A DNA stretch of 64,000 nt, taken from Wolfiporia cocos (lineage: Eukaryota > Basidiomycota > Agaricomycetes > Polyporales > Phaeolaceae). A program made the translations under genes and the position numbers. The notes under the pieces were generated by a model. The model did no database searches. It saw nothing but the letters and a program-made list of their open reading frames with translations, and was not told the DNA's origin. Shown here in pieces: positions 47,888-58,200 of this stretch. Where the stretch lies: positions 434,001 to 498,000 of the forward strand of contig JACCLO010000011.1 of NCBI GenBank assembly GCA_029448655.1, given 5' to 3'. Position 1 is the stretch's first letter; every line of letters begins with the position of its first letter.

Positions 47888-50089
47888 TTATGTTACATTG
47901 TCTAGCTCGGCCAGGACACCTTCTGGGATCACTCTGTGACCGTGGTATTTTTTCGCCGCCCAAGCTGCTTGTGAGCCAGAGAGTCCCTTACGGTATGCGT
48001 CCATAAATCTCTGCGAACGTGTATGTAACCTACGCAAATGTCAATAATTAACATCACGATAAAATTCGACAGTATAGCATACCTTCGAATGCTCGCCAGA
48101 GTCACCAAGTTGAGTGCCGCAACTACTTTCCGTTCTACGGCAGCGTCCGTAGATGACGGTGGAAACTTCCGGTATTCCCTCTTCGCAAAACCCCAGCACT
48201 GCTCGATGCAATTGAGCTCACAGTGGAACTTCGGCAGGAAGAGTAGCTGGAAACCATCGGCTTTGCAATGAGTCTCCAGAGCTGTTTCAACATCTGTGAA
48301 GTCTGGCTGACCATAGAGTAGGTGACAGCAGCAGCATGACGCCGAGTTTGGTGGACACTTGAAGCTCTTGCATTCCGCCCCCAATCTCTCGATGGTGACA
48401 GGATCAAAACCACGCTCGATCAAGATCTCGACCATTCCCTTGAAGGTACCTGCGCGTGGATGGTTAGATGCAAAATATAGTGACTGCGGCCGTCCATTAG
48501 GTAAGCAAGCATCTGCCATCTGGACTCTTTGTTTCAACAGCTTGCCATCAGAGCCATACACTGGTCTTCCATTTGGACTGAGGACATTAACGTCAACACC
48601 AAATATAGGATTGCCTGATTGAGTGGGGAACTTTGGCATGTGTCTTGCAGAAAGTGCATCAGACGCTCGTTTGAGGTGAGGGGGCATTGTTGAAGATGAA
48701 TACATGATTTTCGCTGGAATAGTGGTGCCGCAGAATATCCATTGCTTTTGAAACATGCTTCAAAATGTCTTCATTGGTGAAATAGCCATCCTTGTTCTTC
48801 CCTGCGCGGAAGAGGACACGGGTACTCTCTGTCCCATCAGATGATCGAAGCCATCCATAGTCTGCAGACACAAAGCCTGTGACCATTAGTGAGTTCCCTT
48901 CTCCCTTGGGTTTTGGCACCACTCGTTCTGACTTGTGGACCCATTGCACCTTCCTTCGATTGTTCACATAGAATGTAGACTCGTCATACCACCAATAGAC
49001 GGTGTGGCATTGGTGTGGAGAAATCCCAGATTGCTGAACCTCAACACTATTCTCCCATGTGCGTGTAATTTGGCAAGTGTAGGAAGGAAATGGTTCTGGC
49101 GGTATGAAACAACGTCTTCACGCTCGTGACCGTCAATGAACTGACCACACGGTGATTTTGTCCATCGATAATCAAGATTATGCATCCACAGCTGTGCTGT
49201 CGACAGGGCTATGGTTGAGTCAAGGCCAAATTGACTCTGGATATCGGGGACTGCAAGGTATTCAACGATATCAAGAGCGTGCACATAGTTTCCAATGCTC
49301 TGTAGGTGCATGAGCAGGTCTTCCTTCAATACATCATCCTTTAACAATGATGAGGCCCAGGTTCCATAGTTGGAATATGGGAGAGCATGTCGATCAGTGA
49401 TGAAGGCTCTGGTCCAGCGACATAAGGTTTGTGCTTTGTTTGTGCCGTGCTCATATGCCCTAGCAACTCCACATGATGACTCGATCCAAGCATGTGGTGT
49501 CTGACTGATAAACTCCCACAGGAGCATACAGATCATCTCCATATGATGCTGGAGCTGATCACTGCCAAGAAAGGGTCTATATCCAATGCCAGATTTACGG
49601 TGAGGTCGAAGTAGGGATTGAATGTCTCGGTGAGCAGAACATGTGTCATCAATGGATGGCAGTTGTGAATCCTTCCCTTTTGGTGATAGAGTAGGAGTGG
49701 GCAGATAAGAACTACTAGTATCAACACATTGAGATGTACGCATCATAACATGAGAGTCTGAGACTGTTACAGCAGAGCTATTTGCTGCAGATTGCACTAT
49801 CACGGCTAGCGTCTGTGAGCTGTGCTTGAGCACCTGCTGTGGTGTCATCCTTGGGGGCCCATATGTCTCAGAATGTTCTTTTGGTGATTTAGCAATGGCC
49901 TCTAGAGACTGCGTGTTGGGAGGCACAATCTGTCTGAGAAAATACATGTCAGGTACAGCGGCATTTACAGATAGAACGTACATTTTCTTTGGCAGTGTCT
50001 GAGCAACTAGTTAGCCTGCGAGCCTTCTTAACAGCATACTGACCAAGATTTGAGATTGAGTTGGCCTTGTGACGTTTAATTCCAGCCAT
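47888..50089 (-). pseudogene. DDE transposase pseudogene, basidiomycete type
   Basis: Three minus-strand frames (49983-48964, 48967-48659, 48756-47929) form one protein broken by two frame changes. One is near 49066 (around CTTGCC) and one near 48686 in a C run, each equivalent to one base. Motifs of the DDE superfamily seen in many Agaricomycetes are present: VYWWYDESTFYVNNRRK with the first Asp, GEGNSLMVTGFVSADYGWLR, KAMDILRHHY, a Cys-rich block ECKSFKCPPNSASCCCC, and FLPKFHCELNCIEQCWGFAK with the final Glu. The position of the second catalytic Asp reads IFNNAP, so Asp appears replaced by Asn. The 3' end is intact if an intron (about 48083-48031) is removed, ending at 47888. The 5' end probably starts at 50089 with a small intron. 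Confidence 0.8.
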
Positions 50090-50265
50090 AGATGTCTGGG
50101 TGTTGAGAACATATGTTCGATCAATGAATCATACATGTGGCTGTGCGATGCTGACTAATTCAATGGGTCAGCCATATAAACAGCCACATAAGAAGGGATT
50201 GATATACTTTATCAGAAATTGAAAACCTGAGAATCTTCAACTTTTGTGTCTACAAGAGATCTCAG

Positions 50266-50990
50266 GTTTTTGTCACAGATTTATCTGTGAAACTAACCTC
50301 TCTTCTACGAAGTATACGGTCCGTTGGACCTTAAACGTAGTATACGGCCATCAGGCCTTAGAATTAGTATACGCCCATTACCGGGCTCGAACCAAGGCCC
50401 TTACGCATAGCGTAAAGCCTTAACCGTAGTACCATAGGGTCACTGTCTGTCAGGGCATGTGACCTTATCTTATCTCATGAATATCTTATCCCGTATGTAG
50501 ATTAGATAGAGATACCGCCCTTGGTCCAGTGACCTCGGGCTTTACCGAATACCGTAGTTAGGGACACCCCTTAGCTACACTGAATCCCATGCCTGGCCTT
50601 ACAGCCTTGCATGTTACTCGTCATGTGCCCGTACTGGCACATGACTGTATCGCGTCACTATGGTGTGATACTACGACTTACGCCTCGCGCACGGACCTGT
50701 CTCTTTAGGGTAGACTTAACAACCGTAGTGCCTGGCATGTATATAAACGACTGAGCTAGCGGACGATGTCCCTAGCTTGATTATTAGTGTTATCACCTGG
50801 ATCTTCCTGCGTGATAGGCGGTGTGTCCCCACCTTACCTCTGCTAGTCACCCTAACTCTGCATAAGTCCCACTACCATCTCTCTTAGTCGCTAGTCTGGG
50901 GCTGCATCTTTAGGCTCCAACAGAAGACGACAGGCTTTGTGGGATAGGGATAGGGGTTGAGGCGTCACAAGTAAGTGTTGTGACAGTTTT
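50266..50990. repeat. Solo LTR with TSD GTTTT
   Basis: The LTR (50271-50985, 715 bp) starts TGTCACAG and ends TTGTGACA, flanked by GTTTT on both sides (50266-50270 and 50986-50990). A TATA-like CATGTATATAAAC lies at about 50737. Its ends match those of the solo LTR at 14689-15490. At about 50375-50445 (minus) there is a tRNA-like stretch with B box GGTTCGAGCCC. It sits inside the DDE transposon, upstream of its transposase. Confidence 0.9.
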
Positions 50991-51275
50991 AAATTTTGCT
51001 CGAGTGGTCTTTGAACATTGTTATGTCAAATGCAAGTTGCCCACTCTGCCAAACTTGCCTCAGTGTGACAGACTTTGGTCATGTGACATGGTTGAGTATG
51101 GTTTGGGCATATCTTACCTCGAGGTGATTGAGCAAATTCAGCTAGTTTACCTTATACGGTGAGCTCGGGCGCTTGGCGTGAGTGGTCGTTCAGCTTTGCG
51201 AAGCTATGGAGTCGTGGGTGTGTTTGAGTAATTATTGTAGTTAAGAGACTCATACAGTGTCTGCAGAGTCTGGGG

Positions 51276-53062
51276 CTAATCTAATGTATCCGCCTCGATA
51301 GTTGGCGCGTTGTCGCGCAGTATCTCGTGCTCGTTCGGCAGCCAGTCATCAGTGAAGGAGAGTCGGTCCTGGTGTAAACTGTACTTGATGACTTGAAGCA
51401 TCTCCATTGTCTCAGGGTCCAAGCTACTGCGCCGAGAGGTATCTGTGTCTTTACTTGATGAGAACACCCTTTCGCAAGGCACCGCTGATGCCTGCACTAG
51501 TGATGTGCAAAGCACGGCTCAAAGCTGTTAGCCAGGCCTGGCTGAGCCGACTTAAGCCGGGCCAAGCCGAGCCTGGGGGGGGCGGCTTAAGATGGCTCAG
51601 GGCCCAGCTTGGATCGTGAGCTGGCCATAGCTGTGCCCTGAGCCGGCGGCTTTAGGCGCACAGCTGTGGTGTTGTTAAAATTAGCGAAAATGGTTTAAGA
51701 TTTTGCATCAATTCACCTTATATGATCTCAACGGACATTACAATGACTTGTGATCTGCTAACATGGTGCAGAACATTGTGACTACTGTTGTGATCGGGGT
51801 TGTGATCGAGATCTGGATTTTCGGTCAATATCATAAGCAGCTGTAAAAACACTTGTAGATCAGATTATCAACAAATAGTAGACATATAAGCATTCTGAAT
51901 ATGTTGTGCTGTCATTTGAACTGCATAAGCCAATAATTCCGAGGTCCTACCTGATTACCCATAAGCCCCGGCCTGAGCCTGAGCCGGGCCCAAGCCGGCC
52001 TGAGCCATCAAGGAGGGCCCGGCTTGACATTTCGCTGACCCCGAGCCCTTCAAAGCCAGGCCCAAGCCCCAGGCTTTGAGCCGAGCCGTGCTTTGCACAT
52101 CACTAGCCTACACAGGCAGAACATCGAGTGCGGCCCAGTACAATGCAGGATATTCACATTCGTGGGTCAACATGTTAGACTCAATACACAATACGAATGC
52201 TAGCATGACTTACCTCCCAGTATTTGAGGATGTCAAAATCCTCGTCCTCATCATCCACAAGACCAGCATCAATATAGTGGTGTAACTCGTTATCGACAAT
52301 TCACTCATCACACTCACGTGCTCGGCATTCCGCCTCTTGCATTTCAGCTTCAGTTGTCCCTTGAGCTGTGGGAGGGCTAGCCGTAGGGCCCCAGTCAGTG
52401 GCTGTCAGAGCTCTGCTGTCCGCTGATAAGGACAGTGCATTGACACACTTCAAGCCGAGCCTTTGAGACTGAGAGGCAGGAGCAGATGCACGGGATGTGA
52501 TCGAAGAAGCTGCCGCAGGCCGCCGTGCATTGGTTGAAGGTGGTGGATCAGGATTAGCAGAACGTGTGGAACACATCGTCCTGTGGAACTCGAGCATCTA
52601 TAAGTATGTCACCATCAATCATGTTGACTTAAAATAAAGATAACCCATGCTATCTCTTAGCCAAGTATGCACTGACATGCGATCTTCTCGACTCCAGTGC
52701 TCAGTAAGCCATTCAAACTTCATGGAAGGATTCAAGACTAAAAAACACAATCAGCCAAAGATAAGCCAGTTAGAGGATATAAGATACCAACTGCGACTGT
52801 ATATATTCGTGTTTTGTGTGACTTTGAGAGGTATTCTTCAAGCTTGGCAGTAGACATCGAAATTGCATACACTATCTTTGGTAGCTTGTGCTTCAGAAGC
52901 TTTAGAAGTAATATCAGCTTCTCGTATGCAGGAAGAACTAAGCATAGCATGGGGGTTTTTTCCGCTGAGAGAAGCTCTTGTACTGCATGTGGAGCCTTGA
53001 GAAACTCTCTGATATCATCAAGGACCTCCAGAGTTTTGCTACTAAGGGCATCAGCAAAAGGC
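51276..53062 (-). pseudogene. hAT transposase, 5'-truncated and interrupted by a MITE
   Basis: Minus-strand coding blocks run from 53062 down. FADALSSKTLEVLDDIREFL and KLEEYLSKSHKTRIYTVA come first, then an intron at about 52788-52737, then LNPSMKFEWLTEHW, DDEDEDFDILKYWE and YPALYWAALDVLPV. The MITE interrupts here. Beyond it comes QASAVPCERVFSSSKDTDTS, the hAT C-terminal dimerisation domain, ending at 51276. The order is that of hAT transposases. The catalytic core upstream of 53062 is missing. The TSD copy on one side turned a CAG codon into TAG. Not functional. Confidence 0.85.
51490..52113. mobile_element. hAT-type MITE inserted in the hAT transposase
   Basis: The 608-bp element (51498-52105) has inverted ends TAGTGATGTGCAAAGC and GC-rich subterminal GGCTCAAAGC/GAGCC blocks. 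The flanking 8-bp duplication is GCCTGCAC / GCCTACAC. Joining the flanks restores the hAT reading frame DVLPV-QASAV. A related single end occurs at 33448. Confidence 0.92.
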
Positions 53063-53063
53063 G

Positions 53064-54485
53064 AAATAGTAGATAAGCATAGGTAAGCTGACCCAAAACA
53101 TCGTCTGGGTCATCCCTCAACGCCTAAGTCCCTGCTCACAAGTCTGAGTCCCTAGACTAGGTCGACGAAGGGTCACCACACCTAAGTCGAGGTCGAGGTA
53201 TGTCAACAGACTAGCAAGCATCTTAAAGGGAGAGTGCGCAGGATGGATGTTAAGTGCCCTAAGGCATGGTAGAGAATAAAGGTTCTGAGGTAGACGGCTC
53301 AGAACCCTAGGGTATATATACATCAGAGTAGTGCTGTAATCCCTAGTAGTAACCCTTGCCCTAAAGCGATGTGGCCTGTGTGCACGTGCCTACTAGTCAA
53401 GAGTCTTGAACGCTTATGTAACCAACTGATGTACTTATCTTATCTACTCTACAGAGACACACATTATCTACTGTAAGTAACGTGCCGCTGTAAGATAGTC
53501 ACGTGCCTTTGTCGTCAAGAGTCGAGTGTTCAACCCCAGCGAAAGGCGTTCTGTTAAAAATAAGGAAATGTCACTAAATTTGTGATATAAGCATCGTCAG
53601 ACTGGTAAACGTTGTCAGACTGGTTAAGGCCGATAAAATATGTTTTGTATTTTGACACCTTGGAAAATATCGGGGCATCTGGTAAATAGTTGTAAAGTCG
53701 TGGGTGGCATCTGGTGAATACTTGAAAACTTGTAGAGGCATCTGGTGAATTGTTGCACAGTTGCAGAGGCATCTGGTGAAAGAGCCACCAGTTGCCAGGC
53801 CTGCTGATCTACCATGAGGCAGACAGTGTTCACTCAGACATTATATTGGGACAAATTGCCCAGACTGATGATATATCCGGGGCACTCGAGGTACGTCAGA
53901 ATTTATTTATTGCGCGTGATTACATAATGAGTACTACGAATGGCACAGAAAGAGCGAAAATGCTGGATATTCGGGGGATAGAAGCAGGGCGGCACCAGCG
54001 CACGTTAGGGAGCCAGTATGGAGTGGCTGGTACATGTAGCACAATGCACAGTTCCTACACAGGGTGGGTTAGTAATTAAAAGATTGAGGATTGGATGCAT
54101 ATACCAAAGATGCAACGGGAAGTCCGTGGCTGGTTAGCCGAAGCAAAGGCAGCATCTGTGAGCTATCAGACTGCTGCCTAAATGGAAAAGATTGCACAGG
54201 ACTTACTGATCCAAGAGCAGCGGTGGTACATGCAGACACAAAGCAGCAGCAGCATGCAGCAACTGCTGGCACATACGGCAGGAGTGGGCAGCTATTCATA
54301 TGTAACGCGCCATGGGTGACATCAGTGGATGCAGCGGAGATGTCACATGACATCATGGGCAGCAGCGGAGGGCACACAGGGAACCAATGCACATCGTGGT
54401 GGTAGCAACGACAAGGACGGCGATGCAGCGTGCAGCGACTGATGGGCAGGGCGAGGGCAGAAGCAAACGTGGGGGCGGTGATGAG
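53064..54485. repeat. Dispersed repeat, copy 2, left part
   Basis: It begins GTAGATAAGC like copy 1. It then carries about 500 bp absent from copy 1 (53095-53590), with a TATA-like GTATATATACATC at about 53312 and the block TGCCCTAAAGCGATG, which recurs in diverged form near 63413. From about 53600 to 54230 it is collinear with 9796-10420. It is cut at 54485 by the Ty3/gypsy element and resumes at 62915. Confidence 0.7.
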
Positions 54486-55193
54486 TGTTACGGGTCGAAT
54501 ACCCGTTTGTATATTCGAGTCGCGAATATAGATCGTTCTTCTGCACGTGGGCGTATAGCCGTATGCAAGGCAAATGCTCGTTAGATGCCTTCAAGTCCTA
54601 GATGAAGTTCCTAGGAGATCGTATTATACCCAATACGCGTTAGAGGATATAATCTGTTCAGGTGCGAGTCTAATAGAATATAAGACTCGCCTAAGTCCGA
54701 GAAGTCAGTGTGCACTTCGAGGACTTAGTGGTTCGGTTGCTCGAGCGAGTAATACCGAGCGTAGTTTCCTACGTTTGAGAACGAGTATAAGACTTCTTGT
54801 TTATACAACAAGGTCGAGCTGAAGAGCCTCGACAGTAAGTACACGAGTTTATATACTACGTTAGCTTTCAGGGGTCAAGCCTGTCCCAGATGTCACCGCT
54901 ACTATCTACGCTATAGTACCAAACGTTTGATAAGTATGTAGTGATACATCCGAGACGATAGATAGGAATGATGGCGGTTGAACGCCATCTATCAGCTAAT
55001 AAACGATGAACATGAAACGGTGGCAGAGTTGGATCTGCCAGCGATGAAACGCGCCCTATAGACTAGTACAACTGGGGATGCGCCCAGTAGAGTCACGAGT
55101 AGCCAGGGGAGTTGGTTGCGCAACAAGTCCCTGTATCGTATTCAACCGGTGGTGAGTTCTGCGGATATTTGAAAAATCAAAATAATTGTAACA
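54486..55193 (-). repeat. 3' LTR of the Ty3/gypsy element
   Basis: 708 bp. It differs from the 5' LTR only at 54508 (T here, C at 62229) and 55187 (T here, C at 62908). Both are CpG in the other copy and TpG here. Confidence 0.97.
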
Positions 55194-55197
55194 TCAG

Positions 55198-55206
55198 CCC
55201 TTCCCT
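55198..55206 (-). other. Polypurine tract
   Basis: The minus strand reads AGGGAAGGG four bases before the 3' LTR. This is the expected place and composition for the plus-strand DNA primer of an LTR retrotransposon. Confidence 0.75.
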
Positions 55207-58200
55207 AGGCATTCGTCGGCCTCGACGAATTTCCCAAGTTCCCCTCTTCAGAGTGCCTCGGCGTCCTGTTCGTTGTAGATGTCGCCGTTCCCACTGAGGG
55301 ACGGGGTCGTAGGAGTTCGCCATACGAAGTGTTGGCGGCATTCATTCTGTCGATGACCTGGTTGATTGAGCCCACAAGTTCTGCAAATATAGTCGGGACA
55401 GTCGAGGATCCAGTGGTTGGCGGAACCACATTGTCGACACGGCTGTTCAGGTGAGGGCCTCGCTGGTACCCGTAGGGAAGGGATATCGCGGAGGTATTCG
55501 TTATGTTGATATCTCCAGTGGTGCGTGGCTCGGTGGAGATTCCGTGCGGCCCATGTGGGTAGGGAGGCGGTGTCTCGTTCGTGCTCCCTCGCACCTCGCT
55601 CAAACTCCTCGCGGGTAATGCTCTGCACCGACGGAGATCGTCGAATAGGCGGCATGCTATTCGCTCTTCGCTGTCGCGCTGGGGTAGCCCTAGGGCTCGT
55701 CGGGCGTGCAGGTGGTTCACGTCTCCCGTTGCCTCCCATACCAGAAATACGTGGCGTCGGGTCTCTAGCTCCTGTTCGGCGGGCTCTCTGAGTCTCGGCA
55801 GGCAGAGGAAATAATACTCTATTGCCCTCCATAAAATCAAACGGCCTTGCAACTCGGCGTTGTTTGTCGGGGGTGAAAAAGCGGGCGGGTCGTGGTGTGT
55901 ATTCGGGTCGACTGGGAGTAACGTGCTCGCGATCCTCGAAGTCGTTGAGCGCGTGTCGTAGTCGGGCCGTTGTAGTGGCGGCCAGTCGGTCGATAAGTCT
56001 GTCGGTGAGTAGTTCGAGTCCCTCTCTCTGCGCTCTGATCTGCCCCTCCATTCGGACGAGGTCCTCGGTGATGTTCTGGTACGAGCTGTAAACGTGGGTG
56101 AGGTCCTGCACGATGTCGAAGAGAGCCGACCAGCCATCGGCTCGGCCAGCAAAAGGTCCCTCGGCCCTGTACCAGAGGAGGGCGTGTCTAATCTGTAGAT
56201 GCTGAGGGGAGTACCTTCTTGGTGGCGTACCTCGCGGTCGACCTTCTCGATGATCTGCATCGCCGGGGGTCGCGGTACGGCGGGGAAGCTGGTGGCGAGC
56301 CGTCGACATACTATTACTGTCCTATTTTCGAGTGTCGGGGTTGTCCTGACTCTCGTCCTGTGGTAGTCTTTTATCAGTTCCTTGGAGTGCTCCAGGTTCG
56401 CCTCGTCTTCCCATGAGTTGTCGGCCGTGGCATAGCCTTTCCATTTGACGAAGTATTGATGCTTCTTTCCTTTCCATCTATCAGCCAAGATGGCTTCGAC
56501 CTCGTATTCTTCCTGTCCCTTGATGATATCTGGTGGTGGCCGTAAGTAATTGGGTCCGTGCACCCTTGTCTCTTTGAATGGTTTTAGTAAGGCGGCGTGG
56601 AATACCGGATGAACTTTCCAGCTCGTTGGTAACTGCAACCGGTATGTCGTGGGTCCCATCTTTTCTGTGATAGTGAAGGGTCCTTCTCTTTTTGGTGCCA
56701 GCTTGTTAGATTCGTAGGGGATTGTTAGGTTCTTTGCGTCGAGCCAGACCTTATCCCCTTTCTCAAGCTTCGGCAGTTCTCTGAGGAACCTCCCTGCCAT
56801 TCTTTTCTGGGCTAATTCATGCGCGATGAATGCCATCTTTCGCGCCTCTTTGATCTTCTTGATCCTGTCGACAGCGGCAGGGACGTTCCCTACTCTGTCA
56901 TAGTCTGGGAACCCTCTCGGGACGTATCCTAGGATTATTTCAAGTGGCGCTGGCCGGTTTTCGGTCCGTCTGGTGTTGTGCGCAAATTCGACGTCAGGCA
57001 GTCGTTGTACCCACTGGAAAAGGTCGTTCATGCAATAGATGCGAAGGTATACTTCGATCTGTTGATTCATTCTTTCTGTTTGTCCGTCGGTCTGTGGATG
57101 GTACGCCGTACTCATCGCTGATTCCGTTCCTTGTAGCTTGCATAATTCCTTGAAAAGCTTCGACGCAAACTGTGGTCCTCTGTCTGAAATGATCTTTCGG
57201 GGGATGCCATATAGCGAGTAAATTTTTTGGTGAAATATTTCTGCCGCTCCTTCGCTAGTGATCGTTTTGTCGCACGGGGTGAGAGAGATTGCCTTGGATA
57301 GGCCATGGTCGACGATCACCATCATGGAGTCATATTTTCCGACTCTTGGCAGGTCGGTGACAAAATCGACCGAGCACTGTGAGAAGGGGAGGGCGTCTTC
57401 CCGTGTCGGTATTGGTTGCAAAGGGGGTTTTAGTGGATTCCTATCAGGTTTCATCTGTTGACAGATTGCACAGCCCCGGACGTATTCCGCTATCATTGTT
57501 CTCATGTCAGGCCACCAAAAGTGGGTTGTAACCTGTACTGTTGTACCCCAGATCCCAGGGTGTCCGGCCGGGATCGTGTCGTGGTATTTTGAGATGACAT
57601 CCCGTCGAAGGTTCTCGTCTTTTGGCACGTACATCCTGCCCCTGTAGAGCAGTATTCCGTCCGTTTGTTGCCATTCATCTGCGGTGGTTCTTGCAGGGAA
57701 TTCGCCTGTGCCCCCTAGAGCACGGATCGCCTGTTCCGCAGATTCATCTCGATCGTTGGCGTTCTTGATTCGATCGATGATCGGGATCTGGATTGCATGG
57801 ACGACGAGTTCATCTGGAATCATGGTGATTCCCTCGTTGTCCTCGTTGCTTTCGTCCAGGTGGTACAACCTGGAAAGTGTGTCGGCCATGACTAGTTTCT
57901 TTCCGGGGACGTGCTGCAATTTCAGGTCGAATTGTGAGAGGAATAGATGCCATCTCGCTTGTCGCCGATTTAGGCGCTGTGCGCTTCTCCAGTACGTCAG
58001 GTTCTGATGATCACTTCGGATCAAGATCCGGTGCGGTGCTCCTTCCAATAGGTGCCGCCATTCTTCTAATGCTCGGACTATTCCGAGTAGTTCGCGATCG
58101 TAGATTTCGTAGTTCCGTTCTGTTGGTGTCAGGGATTGTGAGAGATATCCCACCGGCCGTTCGCTCCCTGTTTCATCTATTTGTTTCAGTACTGCTCCTG

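Larger units (their letters stand above)
47675..51153 (-). mobile_element. Decayed DDE DNA transposon with inserted solo LTR
   Basis: Matching inverted ends lie at about 47738-47800 and 51077-51135; both contain CACCTCGAGGTAAGATA. Near-terminal AAGGTAA (47675) and TTTACCTT (ending 51153) suggest the outer limits. Between them is a minus-strand transposase pseudogene, and, in the 5' part, a solo LTR with its own TSD. I could not identify a target duplication for the whole element, so the ends are approximate. Confidence 0.6.

Noticed and set aside
50375..50445. Functional tRNA gene
   Set aside because: There is a B box and a hairpin, but acceptor pairing is poor and it lies wholly inside a solo LTR.
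55205..56309. Third ORF of the Ty3/gypsy element as an envelope gene
   Set aside because: No signal peptide, no membrane helix and no glycosylation-rich ectodomain; the Cys/His clusters point to nucleic-acid binding instead.
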